8,466 nucleotides of DNA, taken from contig JAVBRU010000005.1 of NCBI GenBank assembly GCA_031547595.1, positions 1-8,466 of the forward strand, in the 5' to 3' direction. The translations under genes were made by a program, and so were the position numbers. Origin of the DNA: JAVBRU01 sp031547595. Its GTDB lineage: Bacteria > Bacillota > Clostridia > Christensenellales > Aristaeellaceae. Below the pieces are notes generated by a model. That model searched no databases. It was not told the origin of the DNA and saw only the letters and a list, made by a program, of their open reading frames with translations. The first letter of the stretch is position 1, and every line of letters starts with the position of its first letter. Shown piece by piece: positions 1 through 5,788 of the stretch.

Positions 1-1403
1 TGGTCAATCTCGATGACATGAAGAATGCTGCGTTTGGCTTTACACACGATAAGAGCCGCCTGTGCGAAAGCACCGAATACGCCAAAACCACTGGCCTGTA
101 CATCTACAGCAAGGGCCATAAGTATTCGCCCTGGTGGTCGCGCACCCGCTCCACCGATGACAAAAACCAGCAGCGCCGCGTGATGGACGAAGGTGCTATT
201 GGCCGCATCGCCGTCACGGCGAAGGACCTGGGCATGCGCCCCGCAATTTTCTTGGATTTGTCCGTACTGGACATCACCTCCGGCAATGGTACCTTTGATT
301 CTCCCTATATGCTGTCTGTACCGGTGAGCACAGAGTCCTCTGCGCCGGAGATCGACCCGGACGATTATACCGTTGTCAACATCACAGAAAGCGGCGATCT
401 GGTCATTGAAGCGACGCCGACACCGGTGCCGCCGCCAGTCAGCCTGCAGCAGTCAACGGCCACCCCCGAGCCAGACGACACAGACGCAGTAGAACCAACC
501 GTGCAAGCCTATGCCGTTTCGACATATGAACCGCATGCGCTCTTCCCCGCCCTCACGGAAGACGGCTTCTTGCCGGAGGGCGAGAGCGAGTTTGTCTATG
601 CCGATAAAGCCTCCGGCACCTGGCTGTATGCCTCCCAAACGCTGCGTATCGAGATCATTCGCAAATCCGCCACCGAGAAGAACAAGCCCCTGCGCTGGTA
701 CGAAACGCATGTGTTCACCAAGGATAACTCTGAGCTGTTCCGTAGCTATGCCTATAACCAGGATAAATTCACCAACAAGTATGCCATCATCAACCCCGTA
801 AAGATCGCCAAGCAGCATAATCTGGTGTTGGCCTTCAACAGCGACTATTTTATCTATCGCGTGGGCCGCGCATCCGAGGTGAACTACACCTACCCCATTG
901 GCATCGTGGTGCGCAACGGCGTTAAGTATTACGACATTCCGCGCAAGCCCGGCACGGTGTTCCCGCCGCTGGACATCATGGCGCTGTATGAGGACGGCAG
1001 TATGGAAACCTACCTCAACGACACCATCACCGCGGACGAACTGATTGCCAAGGGTGCTTATGATGTATATTCTTTTGGCCCCATTCTGGTCAAGGATGGC
1101 GAGATCCCAAACCGCGCCCTGGAATACGGCGATGCCAGCAACCCGCGCCTTGCCTTTGGCGTGATTGAGCCCGGCCACTATCTGATCGTGATGCTGGAAG
1201 CGCGCATTTCGGCCAGTCAGGGCTCATCCTGCATCTGGATGGCCAACAAAATGCTGGAGTTGAACTGTCAGGATGCATTTAACCTGGACGGCGGCCTGAC
1301 AGCGAACCTCATCTTCATGGGCCAGCAGATCAGCGAGCCCACCAACACCGTTCGCGAACAGAACGAGCTGATCGGTATCGGCATCTCCCCCGCAGCAAAA
1401 TAA
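1..1403 (+). CDS. DUF6273-like / phosphodiester glycosidase (NAGPA) domain protein, 5' partial
   Basis: The frame is open to the left edge (reading VNLDD before the first Met at 18), so the true start lies outside the window and 18 is probably an internal Met. Numbering from that Met, residues about 20-85 look like the end of a DUF6273 module: a Trp-rich WWSRTRS stretch, then a GMRPAIFLDL ending. Residues about 130-165 are a Pro/Thr/Glu-rich linker typical of secreted or wall-exposed proteins. Residues about 190-460 fit the phosphodiester glycosidase (NAGPA, PF09992) fold: LVLAFNSDYF near 268, SFGPILVKDGE near 351, NPRLAFGV near 373, and NLDGG near 421. The family removes sugars linked through phosphodiesters, or acts in exopolysaccharide metabolism; the substrate here is unknown. 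The usual LDGGGS-type motif reads LDGGLTA, so activity is uncertain. Any signal peptide would be upstream of the window. A terminator follows 12 nt after the stop, so this is the end of its transcription unit. Confidence 0.8.
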   Translation, partial: VNLDDMKNAAFGFTHDKSRLCESTEYAKTTGLYIYSKGHKYSPWWSRTRSTDDKNQQRRVMDEGAIGRIAVTAKDLGMRPAIFLDLSVLDITSGNGTFDSPYMLSVPVSTESSAPEIDPDDYTVVNITESGDLVIEATPTPVPPPVSLQQSTATPEPDDTDAVEPTVQAYAVSTYEPHALFPALTEDGFLPEGESEFVYADKASGTWLYASQTLRIEIIRKSATEKNKPLRWYETHVFTKDNSELFRSYAYNQDKFTNKYAIINPVKIAKQHNLVLAFNSDYFIYRVGRASEVNYTYPIGIVVRNGVKYYDIPRKPGTVFPPLDIMALYEDGSMETYLNDTITADELIAKGAYDVYSFGPILVKDGEIPNRALEYGDASNPRLAFGVIEPGHYLIVMLEARISASQGSSCIWMANKMLELNCQDAFNLDGGLTANLIFMGQQISEPTNTVREQNELIGIGISPAAK

Positions 1404-1415
1404 TCCGTTTTCTAT

Positions 1416-1447
1416 CTCCGTCTGCAGCCGCAGGCGGAGTTTTTTGT
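1416..1447 (+). terminator. Intrinsic terminator after the glycosidase gene
   Basis: A 10-bp stem pairs CTCCGTCTGC (1416-1425) with GCAGGCGGAG (1430-1439). It has one G-U pair and a 4-nt AGCC loop, and is followed at once by TTTTTT (1440-1445). It insulates the cysE promoter, which begins 5 nt later, from upstream transcription. Confidence 0.9.
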
Positions 1448-1449
1448 CG

Positions 1450-1479
1450 TTGACAAACCCTTGACTGTCAGCATATAAT
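1450..1479 (+). promoter_or_regulatory. Sigma-A type promoter of the cysE-cysS operon
   Basis: A perfect TTGACA box (1450-1455) and a perfect TATAAT box (1474-1479) are separated by 18 bp. They lie directly after the upstream terminator and directly before a structured leader. Transcription would start near 1486. Two consensus hexamers suggest high basal initiation, with control left to the downstream T-box. Confidence 0.88.
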
Positions 1480-1485
1480 AGGGCA

Positions 1486-1716
1486 AGGCCATGAACGGGA
1501 AAAACGTTTGGATCAGGCGAAAGTGTAAGAGAGGGTGCGTCACCGGCTGAAAGCGCGCCTCACCGCCCCAGACAGTGCCCCCGGGAGCCGCACGGCAGAA
1601 AGCCTTCAACAGGTTCAGTATGCCATGCCGTATACGCCGCGTTAAGGCAGCCCCACAGGATGCAGAGTGGATGAAGGCTACGCGCCGTCTCTGGTTGGAG
1701 ACCGCGCTTTTTATTG
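1486..1716 (+). ncRNA. T-box riboswitch, cysteine specifier, controlling cysE-cysS
   Basis: The leader between promoter and cysE has the parts of a T-box. Stem I base: GGC (1487-1489) with GCC (1587-1589) and CGGG (1496-1499) with CCCG (1580-1583), leaving an AUGAA/GGA internal loop that resembles the usual kink-turn. An AGAGAGGG segment (1528-1535) matches the AG bulge, followed by a distal arm closed by GGTG (1534-1537) and CACC (1561-1564). The codon next to the closing helix on the 3' side is TGC (1576-1578), specifying Cys. A CGTTA (1640-1644) lies in the linker hairpin region. The antiterminator can form from CAGAG (1663-1667) with CTCTG (1689-1693), displaying a UGGA bulge (1668-1671). 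UGGA is complementary to UCCA, the expected 3' end of tRNA-Cys with U at position 73. The competing terminator is at 1682-1712. Uncharged tRNA-Cys should favour read-through. The structure was drawn by eye, not by a covariance search. Confidence 0.83.
1682..1716 (+). terminator. T-box regulatory terminator (attenuator) before cysE
   Basis: GCGC (1682-1685) pairs with GCGC (1704-1707) and GTCTC (1687-1691) pairs with GAGAC (1698-1702), with one C/C mismatch and a 6-nt loop. TTTTT follows (1708-1712). The GTCTC arm overlaps the CTCTG strand that the antiterminator needs, so the two folds exclude each other. Confidence 0.82.
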
Positions 1717-1720
1717 TTTT

Positions 1721-1726
1721 GGGAGG
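1721..1726 (+). promoter_or_regulatory. Ribosome binding site deciding the cysE start
   Basis: GGGAGG lies 5 nt before ATG 1732. An in-frame TTG at 1714 lies inside the attenuator's 3' tail and has no such site ahead of it, so ATG 1732 is preferred. Confidence 0.85.
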
Positions 1727-1731
1727 TTGGT

Positions 1732-2430
1732 ATGTTCAAACAATTAAGGGCAGACATTGACGCCATCATCGCACGCGACCCTGCCGCGCGCAGCCGCCTG
1801 GAGGTATACTTTTGCTATCCCGGCTTCAAAGCCATCCGCCGCCATCGGCGAGCGCACAAGGCGTATCAAAGGGGCTGGCACTTTGTGGCACGCTATATCA
1901 GCACGCGCACCCGCCGCCTCACCGGTATCGACATCCACCCCGGCGCGACCATCGGCCACAACCTGTTTATCGACCATGGCAGCGGCGTAGTGATTGGCGA
2001 AACTGCAGTGATTGGCGATCATGTGACGCTGTATCAGGGCGTCACACTGGGTGGCACGGGCAAGGATGTGGGCAAGCGCCACCCGACCCTTGGCAACGGC
2101 GTCATCGTGGGCGCGGGCGCAAAGGTGCTGGGGCCAATCACGCTGGGCGATCATGTGAAGGTGGGCGCGGGCGCGATTGTACTCAAAGACGTGCCGCCAG
2201 AGTGTACGGTGGTAGGCAATCCCGGCCGCGTGGTACGCCGCAAAGCGCCCGCTCCGGATATTGACCTCAACCATGGCGACCTGCCAGACCCGATGCTCGA
2301 GCGCATGGAAAACCTGTATACACGCCTGACACAGATGGAAACCGTGCTGAACGGCTACATGTGTAAGCTGGGCTGTGATACCTGCAAGGACGAAAAATGC
2401 CCCAATCATCAAGCGGCCATCAAGCAATAG
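1732..2430 (+). CDS. cysE: Serine O-acetyltransferase CysE, short form with Cys-rich tail
   Basis: A 232-residue protein that transfers acetyl from acetyl-CoA to L-serine, giving O-acetylserine, the committed step of cysteine synthesis in the cytoplasm. The N-terminal helical part (about 1-60) is short, as in the Bacillus-type enzyme. Residues about 65-165 form a left-handed beta-helix of hexapeptide repeats. By comparison with E. coli CysE, D67 (in GIDIHPG) and H82 (in FIDHGSG) match the catalytic Asp/His pair, and H117 (in GKRHPTL) matches the active-site His near the cofactor. The helix ends in the VVGNPGRVVRR signature. Two features are unusual. The C-terminus carries C211, C215, C218 and C223 (spacing C-x3-C-x2-C-x4-C). 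It ends AIKQ, without the terminal Ile that docks into cysteine synthase in the classical complex. Expression is predicted to follow uncharged tRNA-Cys through the upstream T-box, and cysS follows in the same operon. Confidence 0.96.
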   Translation: MFKQLRADIDAIIARDPAARSRLEVYFCYPGFKAIRRHRRAHKAYQRGWHFVARYISTRTRRLTGIDIHPGATIGHNLFIDHGSGVVIGETAVIGDHVTLYQGVTLGGTGKDVGKRHPTLGNGVIVGAGAKVLGPITLGDHVKVGAGAIVLKDVPPECTVVGNPGRVVRRKAPAPDIDLNHGDLPDPMLERMENLYTRLTQMETVLNGYMCKLGCDTCKDEKCPNHQAAIKQ

Positions 2431-2434
2431 GAGG
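2429..2434 (+). promoter_or_regulatory. Ribosome binding site of cysS, overlapping the cysE stop
   Basis: A perfect AGGAGG begins inside the TAG stop of cysE (2428-2430) and sits 7 nt before ATG 2442. This supports the cysS start and suggests coupled translation of the pair. Confidence 0.88.
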
Positions 2435-2441
2435 AAGCAAC

Positions 2442-3842
2442 ATGCAGATTTACAACAGTCAATCCCGCAAAAAAGAAGAACTGGTGCCCGTCCATCCCGG
2501 TAAGGTGGGCATCTATGCCTGCGGCCCCACGGTGTACAACTATTTCCATATCGGCAACGCGCGCCCCTTCATCGTGTTTGACGTGCTGCGCCGCTACCTC
2601 ACCCACCGCGGCTTTGACGTGACCTTCGTGCAGAATTTCACCGATATTGACGACAAAATGATCAAGCGCGCCAACGAAGAAGGCATCACCGTCAAAGAAC
2701 TGGGCGACCGCTTTATTGCCGAATATTACAAGGACGCAGGCGCACTGGGCATCCGTCCCGCCACCGTGCATCCAAGGGCGACTGAGCATATGGCGCAGAT
2801 CATAGAGCTTGTCAGCACATTGATCGAAAAAGGCTACGCCTATGAGGTGAACGGCGATGTGTACTTTGACACCGCCAAGTTCCCCGGCTATGGCAAGCTG
2901 TCCGGCCAGAACCTTGAGGACTTGGAAGCCGGCGCGCGCATCGACGTAGAGGATGTGAAGCATAATCCCGGCGACTTTGCCCGGTGGAAGGCGCAAAAGC
3001 CCGGCGAGCCCGCATGGGAATCGCCCTGGGGCATGGGCCGCCCCGGCTGGCATATCGAGTGCAGTGCCATGAGCCGCACCTACCTTGGCGATACCTTTGA
3101 TATCCACACCGGCGGCAAGGATTTGCTGTTTCCCCACCACGAAAACGAAATCGCGCAGTCCGAGTGCGCCACGGGCAAGCCCTATGTGAAGTATTGGATG
3201 CACAACGGCTTTATCAACATCGACAACGAGAAGATGAGCAAGTCCGCCGGAAACTTCTTCACCGTCCGCGATATTTTGAAGGAGTTTGATGCCGAGGACA
3301 TCCGCATGTTCATGCTCTCTGCGCATTACCGCAGCCCCATCAACTTCAGCCGCGATATGGTGGCGCAGGCGCACGCCTCGCTCTCTCGCCTGTACACCGC
3401 ACGTGATCACCTGCAGTTCCTGCTCTCCCACGCCGCCGAGCAGCCCATGAGTGCCGAAGAGGAGGCCTTTGCCGCCCGCATTTCGGACTATGCCGCCCGC
3501 TTTGACGCAGCCATGGATGACGACATGAACACCGCGGACGCGCTGGGTGCGCTGTTTGAAATCGTGCGCGATGCCAACGTCACCCTGAACGAAAAGAGCG
3601 GCAAGGCCGTTCTCCAAAATGTGCTGGACACCCTGATTTCGCTGTGCGATGTGCTGGGCCTTTTGATGAAGAAGGCCGAGAACGGGCTGCCTGCGGATAT
3701 CCAGCAGCTGGCGGATGACCGCGTGACCGCACGCAAGGAAAAGAACTGGAAGCGCAGCGATGAACTGCGCGATCAGCTGAAGGCCCTTGGCTACACCGTG
3801 GAAGACACCGCGCAGGGGCAAAAGGTGAATAAGGCACTGTAA
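2442..3842 (+). CDS. cysS: Cysteine--tRNA ligase
   Basis: A 466-residue class I aminoacyl-tRNA synthetase that charges tRNA-Cys with cysteine in the cytoplasm. The signature set is complete: the HIGH-type motif HIGN at 36-39, and KMSKS at 264-268. The four zinc ligands that discriminate cysteine are C27 (YACGPTVY), C207 (HIECSAMS), H232 and E236 (HHENE), matching E. coli C28, C209, H234 and E238. The C-terminal DALR and anticodon-binding region runs from about 330 to the end, with the usual late RKEKNWKRSDELRD segment. Length is normal for the family. The frame continues upstream into cysE (to about 2397), but ATG 2442 has a perfect AGGAGG and begins with the expected MQIYNS. Only 11 nt separate it from cysE, so it shares the T-box control. 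The high-GC third positions create a long open frame on the opposite strand, which is a shadow. Confidence 0.98.
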   Translation: MQIYNSQSRKKEELVPVHPGKVGIYACGPTVYNYFHIGNARPFIVFDVLRRYLTHRGFDVTFVQNFTDIDDKMIKRANEEGITVKELGDRFIAEYYKDAGALGIRPATVHPRATEHMAQIIELVSTLIEKGYAYEVNGDVYFDTAKFPGYGKLSGQNLEDLEAGARIDVEDVKHNPGDFARWKAQKPGEPAWESPWGMGRPGWHIECSAMSRTYLGDTFDIHTGGKDLLFPHHENEIAQSECATGKPYVKYWMHNGFINIDNEKMSKSAGNFFTVRDILKEFDAEDIRMFMLSAHYRSPINFSRDMVAQAHASLSRLYTARDHLQFLLSHAAEQPMSAEEEAFAARISDYAARFDAAMDDDMNTADALGALFEIVRDANVTLNEKSGKAVLQNVLDTLISLCDVLGLLMKKAENGLPADIQQLADDRVTARKEKNWKRSDELRDQLKALGYTVEDTAQGQKVNKAL

Positions 3843-3858
3843 GGTAGGGAACTGGGTT

Positions 3859-3921
3859 ACGCTGGGGGCTTCTCGCCCCCAGACCCCTCGGCAGGGAGCA
3901 CTGCTCCCTGCACCCCCACTT
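3859..3921 (+). repeat. Double-hairpin intergenic repeat, copy A (after cysS)
   Basis: Hairpin 1 pairs CTGGGGGC (3862-3869) with GCCCCCAG (3875-3882) around a 5-nt loop. Hairpin 2 pairs GCAGGGAG (3891-3898) with CTCCCTGC (3904-3911). They are joined by ACCCCTCG and followed by a cytosine-rich ACCCCCACTT. The element starts 17 nt after the cysS stop. A second copy with the same layout lies inverted at 4097-4158. Such G/C-rich double hairpins after genes are, from general knowledge, common in some clostridial genomes. It may help stop transcription or protect the 3' end, though only a TTTT (3927-3930) follows. Confidence 0.8.
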
Positions 3922-3951
3922 GGGCCTTTTCTGCTTTCTGTTATGTGTGTG

Positions 3952-3974
3952 CGCCGTGCTGGCACGGCGGTTTT
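3952..3974 (+). terminator. Possible terminator hairpin downstream of cysS
   Basis: CGCCGTG (3952-3958) pairs with CACGGCG (3963-3969) around a CTGG loop, followed by G and TTTT (3971-3974). The T run is short and overlaps the next small hairpin (3971-3992, 9 pairs including one G-U, loop CGTA). It could be the main stop for the cysE-cysS transcript, or one of several weak stops. Confidence 0.45.
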
Positions 3975-3994
3975 CCTGTCGTAACAGGGAAACA

Positions 3995-4055
3995 GAAGAA
4001 GGCCGCTTTGGGCGAGGGAATGCTTGCATTCCATTCGTCTAAAGCGGCCTTCTTC
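3995..4055. repeat. Long inverted repeat / hairpin between convergent operons
   Basis: The arms GAAGAAGGCCGCTTT (3995-4009) and AAAGCGGCCTTCTTC (4041-4055) are perfect 15-bp inverted repeats. As RNA, pairing continues inward through G-U pairs (4010-4016 with 4034-4040) and an inner GGAATG/CATTCC stem to a 4-nt CTTG loop at 4023-4026. Almost the whole 61 nt therefore folds into one rod. The arms carry AAGAA on the left and TTCTT on the right, like a degraded bidirectional terminator without a true T run. It lies nearly midway between the two inverted repeat copies. Confidence 0.85.
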
Positions 4056-4096
4056 GTACACGCACACAATCACTCAAAGATCATCGAAGGATACAA

Positions 4097-4158
4097 AAGT
4101 GAGGTGCAGGAGAATGATTCTCCTGCCGGGGAGTCTGAGGGCGCGTAGCCCTCAGCGT
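4097..4158 (-). repeat. Double-hairpin intergenic repeat, copy B (after dapB), inverted
   Basis: Read on the minus strand, this element has the same order as copy A. Hairpin 1 has arms at 4135-4142 and 4148-4155 (CTGAGGGC with GCCCTCAG). Hairpin 2 has arms at 4106-4114 and 4118-4126 (GCAGGAGAA with TTCTCCTGC). About 45 of 62 hand-aligned positions match copy A. The blocks ACGCTG, CAGAC, CGGCAGG, TGCACC and CACTT are conserved. It begins 5 nt after the dapB stop and is followed on that strand by a short TTTT. Confidence 0.8.
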
Positions 4159-4163
4159 TCCCC

Positions 4164-4913
4164 CTACCCCAGCATCTCCTCTACCAGCCCCTCCATGCCG
4201 TACATCCCGGCAGGCTTGGCCACCAGGTAGCGCGCTGCGCGCAGTGCGCCCTGGGCAAAGATGGAGCGATCCTGCGCCGTATGGGTAAGCAGCAAGGTTT
4301 CGCCTGCGCCATAGAAGCCCACCTCATGCTCGCCGGGCACAGTGCCGCCGCGCACAGCATGCAGGCCGATCTCGCGTTTCTCGCGCCTCTCGGTGCGTGA
4401 ATGGCGGCCATACACAGGCACGCTGTCCGCGTTCGCAACAGCCTGATACAATGTGATGGCGGTACCGCTGGGCGCATCGATCTTCTGGTTGTGGTGTTTT
4501 TCCACGATCTCGATATCAAAACCGGGCAGCAGGGAGGCCGCCTGGTGCGCAAGCACTTTGAGCACCTGCACGCCGAGGCTGAGATTGGCGCTGCGAAAGA
4601 TCGCAATGCTCTTCGCAGCCTGATGTATCAAGGCGTCCTCCGCCTCGTGATAGCCGGTGGTGGCAAGCACCAGCGGCAGCTTGTTCTCGGTAGCAAAAGC
4701 GAGCAGCGCGGGCAGATTCTCCGGGCGTGAAAAATCAATCATGGCCTCGGCCTTTTCAAGGCATAGGGCAAAGGTGGGATAAACGGGAAAGGCGGCGTAG
4801 CTTTCCGCCGCCACATCCACGCCGGCCACAATGCGGATCCCAAGGTCTGCCGCGTACTGCGCCACTTGCCGTCCCATGCGCCCGCAAGCGCCGGATAAGA
4901 TAATGTTTAGCAT
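4164..4913 (-). CDS. dapB: 4-hydroxy-tetrahydrodipicolinate reductase
   Basis: A 249-residue NAD(P)H-dependent reductase that converts the DapA product to tetrahydrodipicolinate, feeding diaminopimelate and lysine. The N-terminal Rossmann motif is GACGRMG (8-14). Then come MIDFSRPE (58-65), ATTGYH (84-89) and SANLSLGV (108-115). The catalytic segment EKHHNQKIDAPSGTA lies at 138-152, with H140 and K144 matching E. coli H159 and K163. The C-terminal part has GRHSRTERR and GEHEVGFYGAGE. Length is usual for clostridial DapB. The frame is open far upstream into dapA (to 5198), but MLNIILSGACGRMG is the family's N-terminus. ATG 4913 overlaps the dapA end as ATGCTAA, a 7-nt overlap, which suggests translational coupling. 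A weak AGGGGT (4926-4921) lies 7 nt ahead. It is the last gene of the asd-dapA-dapB run and converges on cysS. Confidence 0.97.
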   Translation of the reverse strand: MLNIILSGACGRMGRQVAQYAADLGIRIVAGVDVAAESYAAFPVYPTFALCLEKAEAMIDFSRPENLPALLAFATENKLPLVLATTGYHEAEDALIHQAAKSIAIFRSANLSLGVQVLKVLAHQAASLLPGFDIEIVEKHHNQKIDAPSGTAITLYQAVANADSVPVYGRHSRTERREKREIGLHAVRGGTVPGEHEVGFYGAGETLLLTHTAQDRSIFAQGALRAARYLVAKPAGMYGMEGLVEEMLG

Positions 4914-5785
4914 GTGAGCAACCCCTGCTTTTGTAATTCTGCCTGAAGCTTCACGGCGTTCTCGGCGCTGATGGGCACCAGCGGCAAGCGCAGCTCGTTT
5001 TTGCACAGGCCCTGCATAGCCAGCGCGGCCTTGACGGGGATGGGATTGACCTCTGCGAACAGAAGGCGCAGCAGCGGCATCAGACGCACCTGCAATTTGC
5101 CCATATCGGCAAGCTCCATGCGCACCATATCGTGCAGTAATCGCGGCGCGATGTTGGACACCACGGAGATCACGCCCTGGCCGCCCAGCGCCATGCACGG
5201 CGCTATCAGTTCATCCGCACCGGTATACAGGGCCAGTTTATCGCCGCACAGGTTCAACATATCTGCCATCTGGGCGATATCGCCTGCCGCCTCCTTCATG
5301 CCCACGATGTTCTCGTGCTCGCTGAGTTTGGCCAGGGTAGTTGGCAGCATGTTCAGCCCCGTGCGCGCGGGCACGTTATAGATGATAATGGGCAGCTCGG
5401 TCTGGTCGGCAATCGCGGTATAATGGGCAATCAGCCCGGCCTGGGTGGTTTTGTTGTAATAAGGCGTGACGCACAGCTGCGCCACCGCGCCCAGCTGCTT
5501 GTAACGCCTGGCGTTTTGAATGACATGCGCGGTGTTGTTGCCACCGGTGCCCGCGATGACAGGCACGCGGCCGTTCACGCGCTCTGCCACTGCGGCAATC
5601 ACGCGCTCCTGCTCATCGGCAGTCATGGTGGAGGGCTCGCCGGTGGTGCCGCAGGCAACAATGCCGTCTGTTCCGCCCGCAAGCTGCTCATCCACCAGTG
5701 CTTTTAGCGCCTCGTAGTCGATTTCTCCATTCATCATGGGCGTGGCCAGCGCCACCGCGCAGCCACGGAAAACCATATTTTTCAT
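4907..5785 (-). CDS. dapA: 4-hydroxy-tetrahydrodipicolinate synthase
   Basis: A 292-residue (beta/alpha)8-barrel aldolase that condenses pyruvate with aspartate semialdehyde, the first committed step of the diaminopimelate/lysine branch. The Schiff-base lysine is K164 in VGMKEAAGD. Y136 (IIIYNVPARTG) and R141 follow the E. coli Y133/R138 pattern. T47-T48 in CGTTGEPST and Y109 in CVTPYYNK complete the catalytic triad and its shuttle. The size is normal. The ATG is preceded by AAGGAGT (5797-5791), which lies inside the last codons of asd. Asd stops 3 nt before this start, so the two are expected to be co-translated. The position between asd and dapB matches the order of the pathway. Whether lysine inhibits it cannot be read from the sequence. 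Confidence 0.98.
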   Translation of the reverse strand: MKNMVFRGCAVALATPMMNGEIDYEALKALVDEQLAGGTDGIVACGTTGEPSTMTADEQERVIAAVAERVNGRVPVIAGTGGNNTAHVIQNARRYKQLGAVAQLCVTPYYNKTTQAGLIAHYTAIADQTELPIIIYNVPARTGLNMLPTTLAKLSEHENIVGMKEAAGDIAQMADMLNLCGDKLALYTGADELIAPCMALGGQGVISVVSNIAPRLLHDMVRMELADMGKLQVRLMPLLRLLFAEVNPIPVKAALAMQGLCKNELRLPLVPISAENAVKLQAELQKQGLLTC

Positions 5786-5788
5786 TTC

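Noticed and set aside
453..1178. Minus-strand open frame opposite the glycosidase gene
   Set aside because: It is antisense to a frame with clear NAGPA motifs. Its translation is low-complexity Ala/Gly/Val with no family features.
1461..1466. TTGACT as an alternative -35 box
   Set aside because: It is only 7 bp from TATAAT, while TTGACA at 1450 has an 18-bp spacer.
1714..1731. TTG start giving CysE six extra residues
   Set aside because: It lies in the tail of the T-box terminator with no ribosome binding site ahead. ATG 1732 has GGGAGG at ideal spacing.
1744..2427. Minus-strand open frame opposite cysE
   Set aside because: It is a shadow of CysE, His/Ala-rich with no recognisable fold.
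2409..4073. Long open frame (554 codons) on the minus strand opposite cysS
   Set aside because: It is fully antisense to a complete, motif-perfect CysS, shows no recognisable domain, and is explained by GC-rich third positions.
3843..4163. CRISPR array or tRNA in the convergent gap
   Set aside because: There are two inverted copies of a hairpin element, not regularly spaced direct repeats, and no cloverleaf could be drawn.
4914..5198. Upstream extension of the dapB frame into dapA
   Set aside because: The extension is out of frame with the well-conserved DapA and has no family similarity. The Rossmann N-terminus of DapB begins at 4913.
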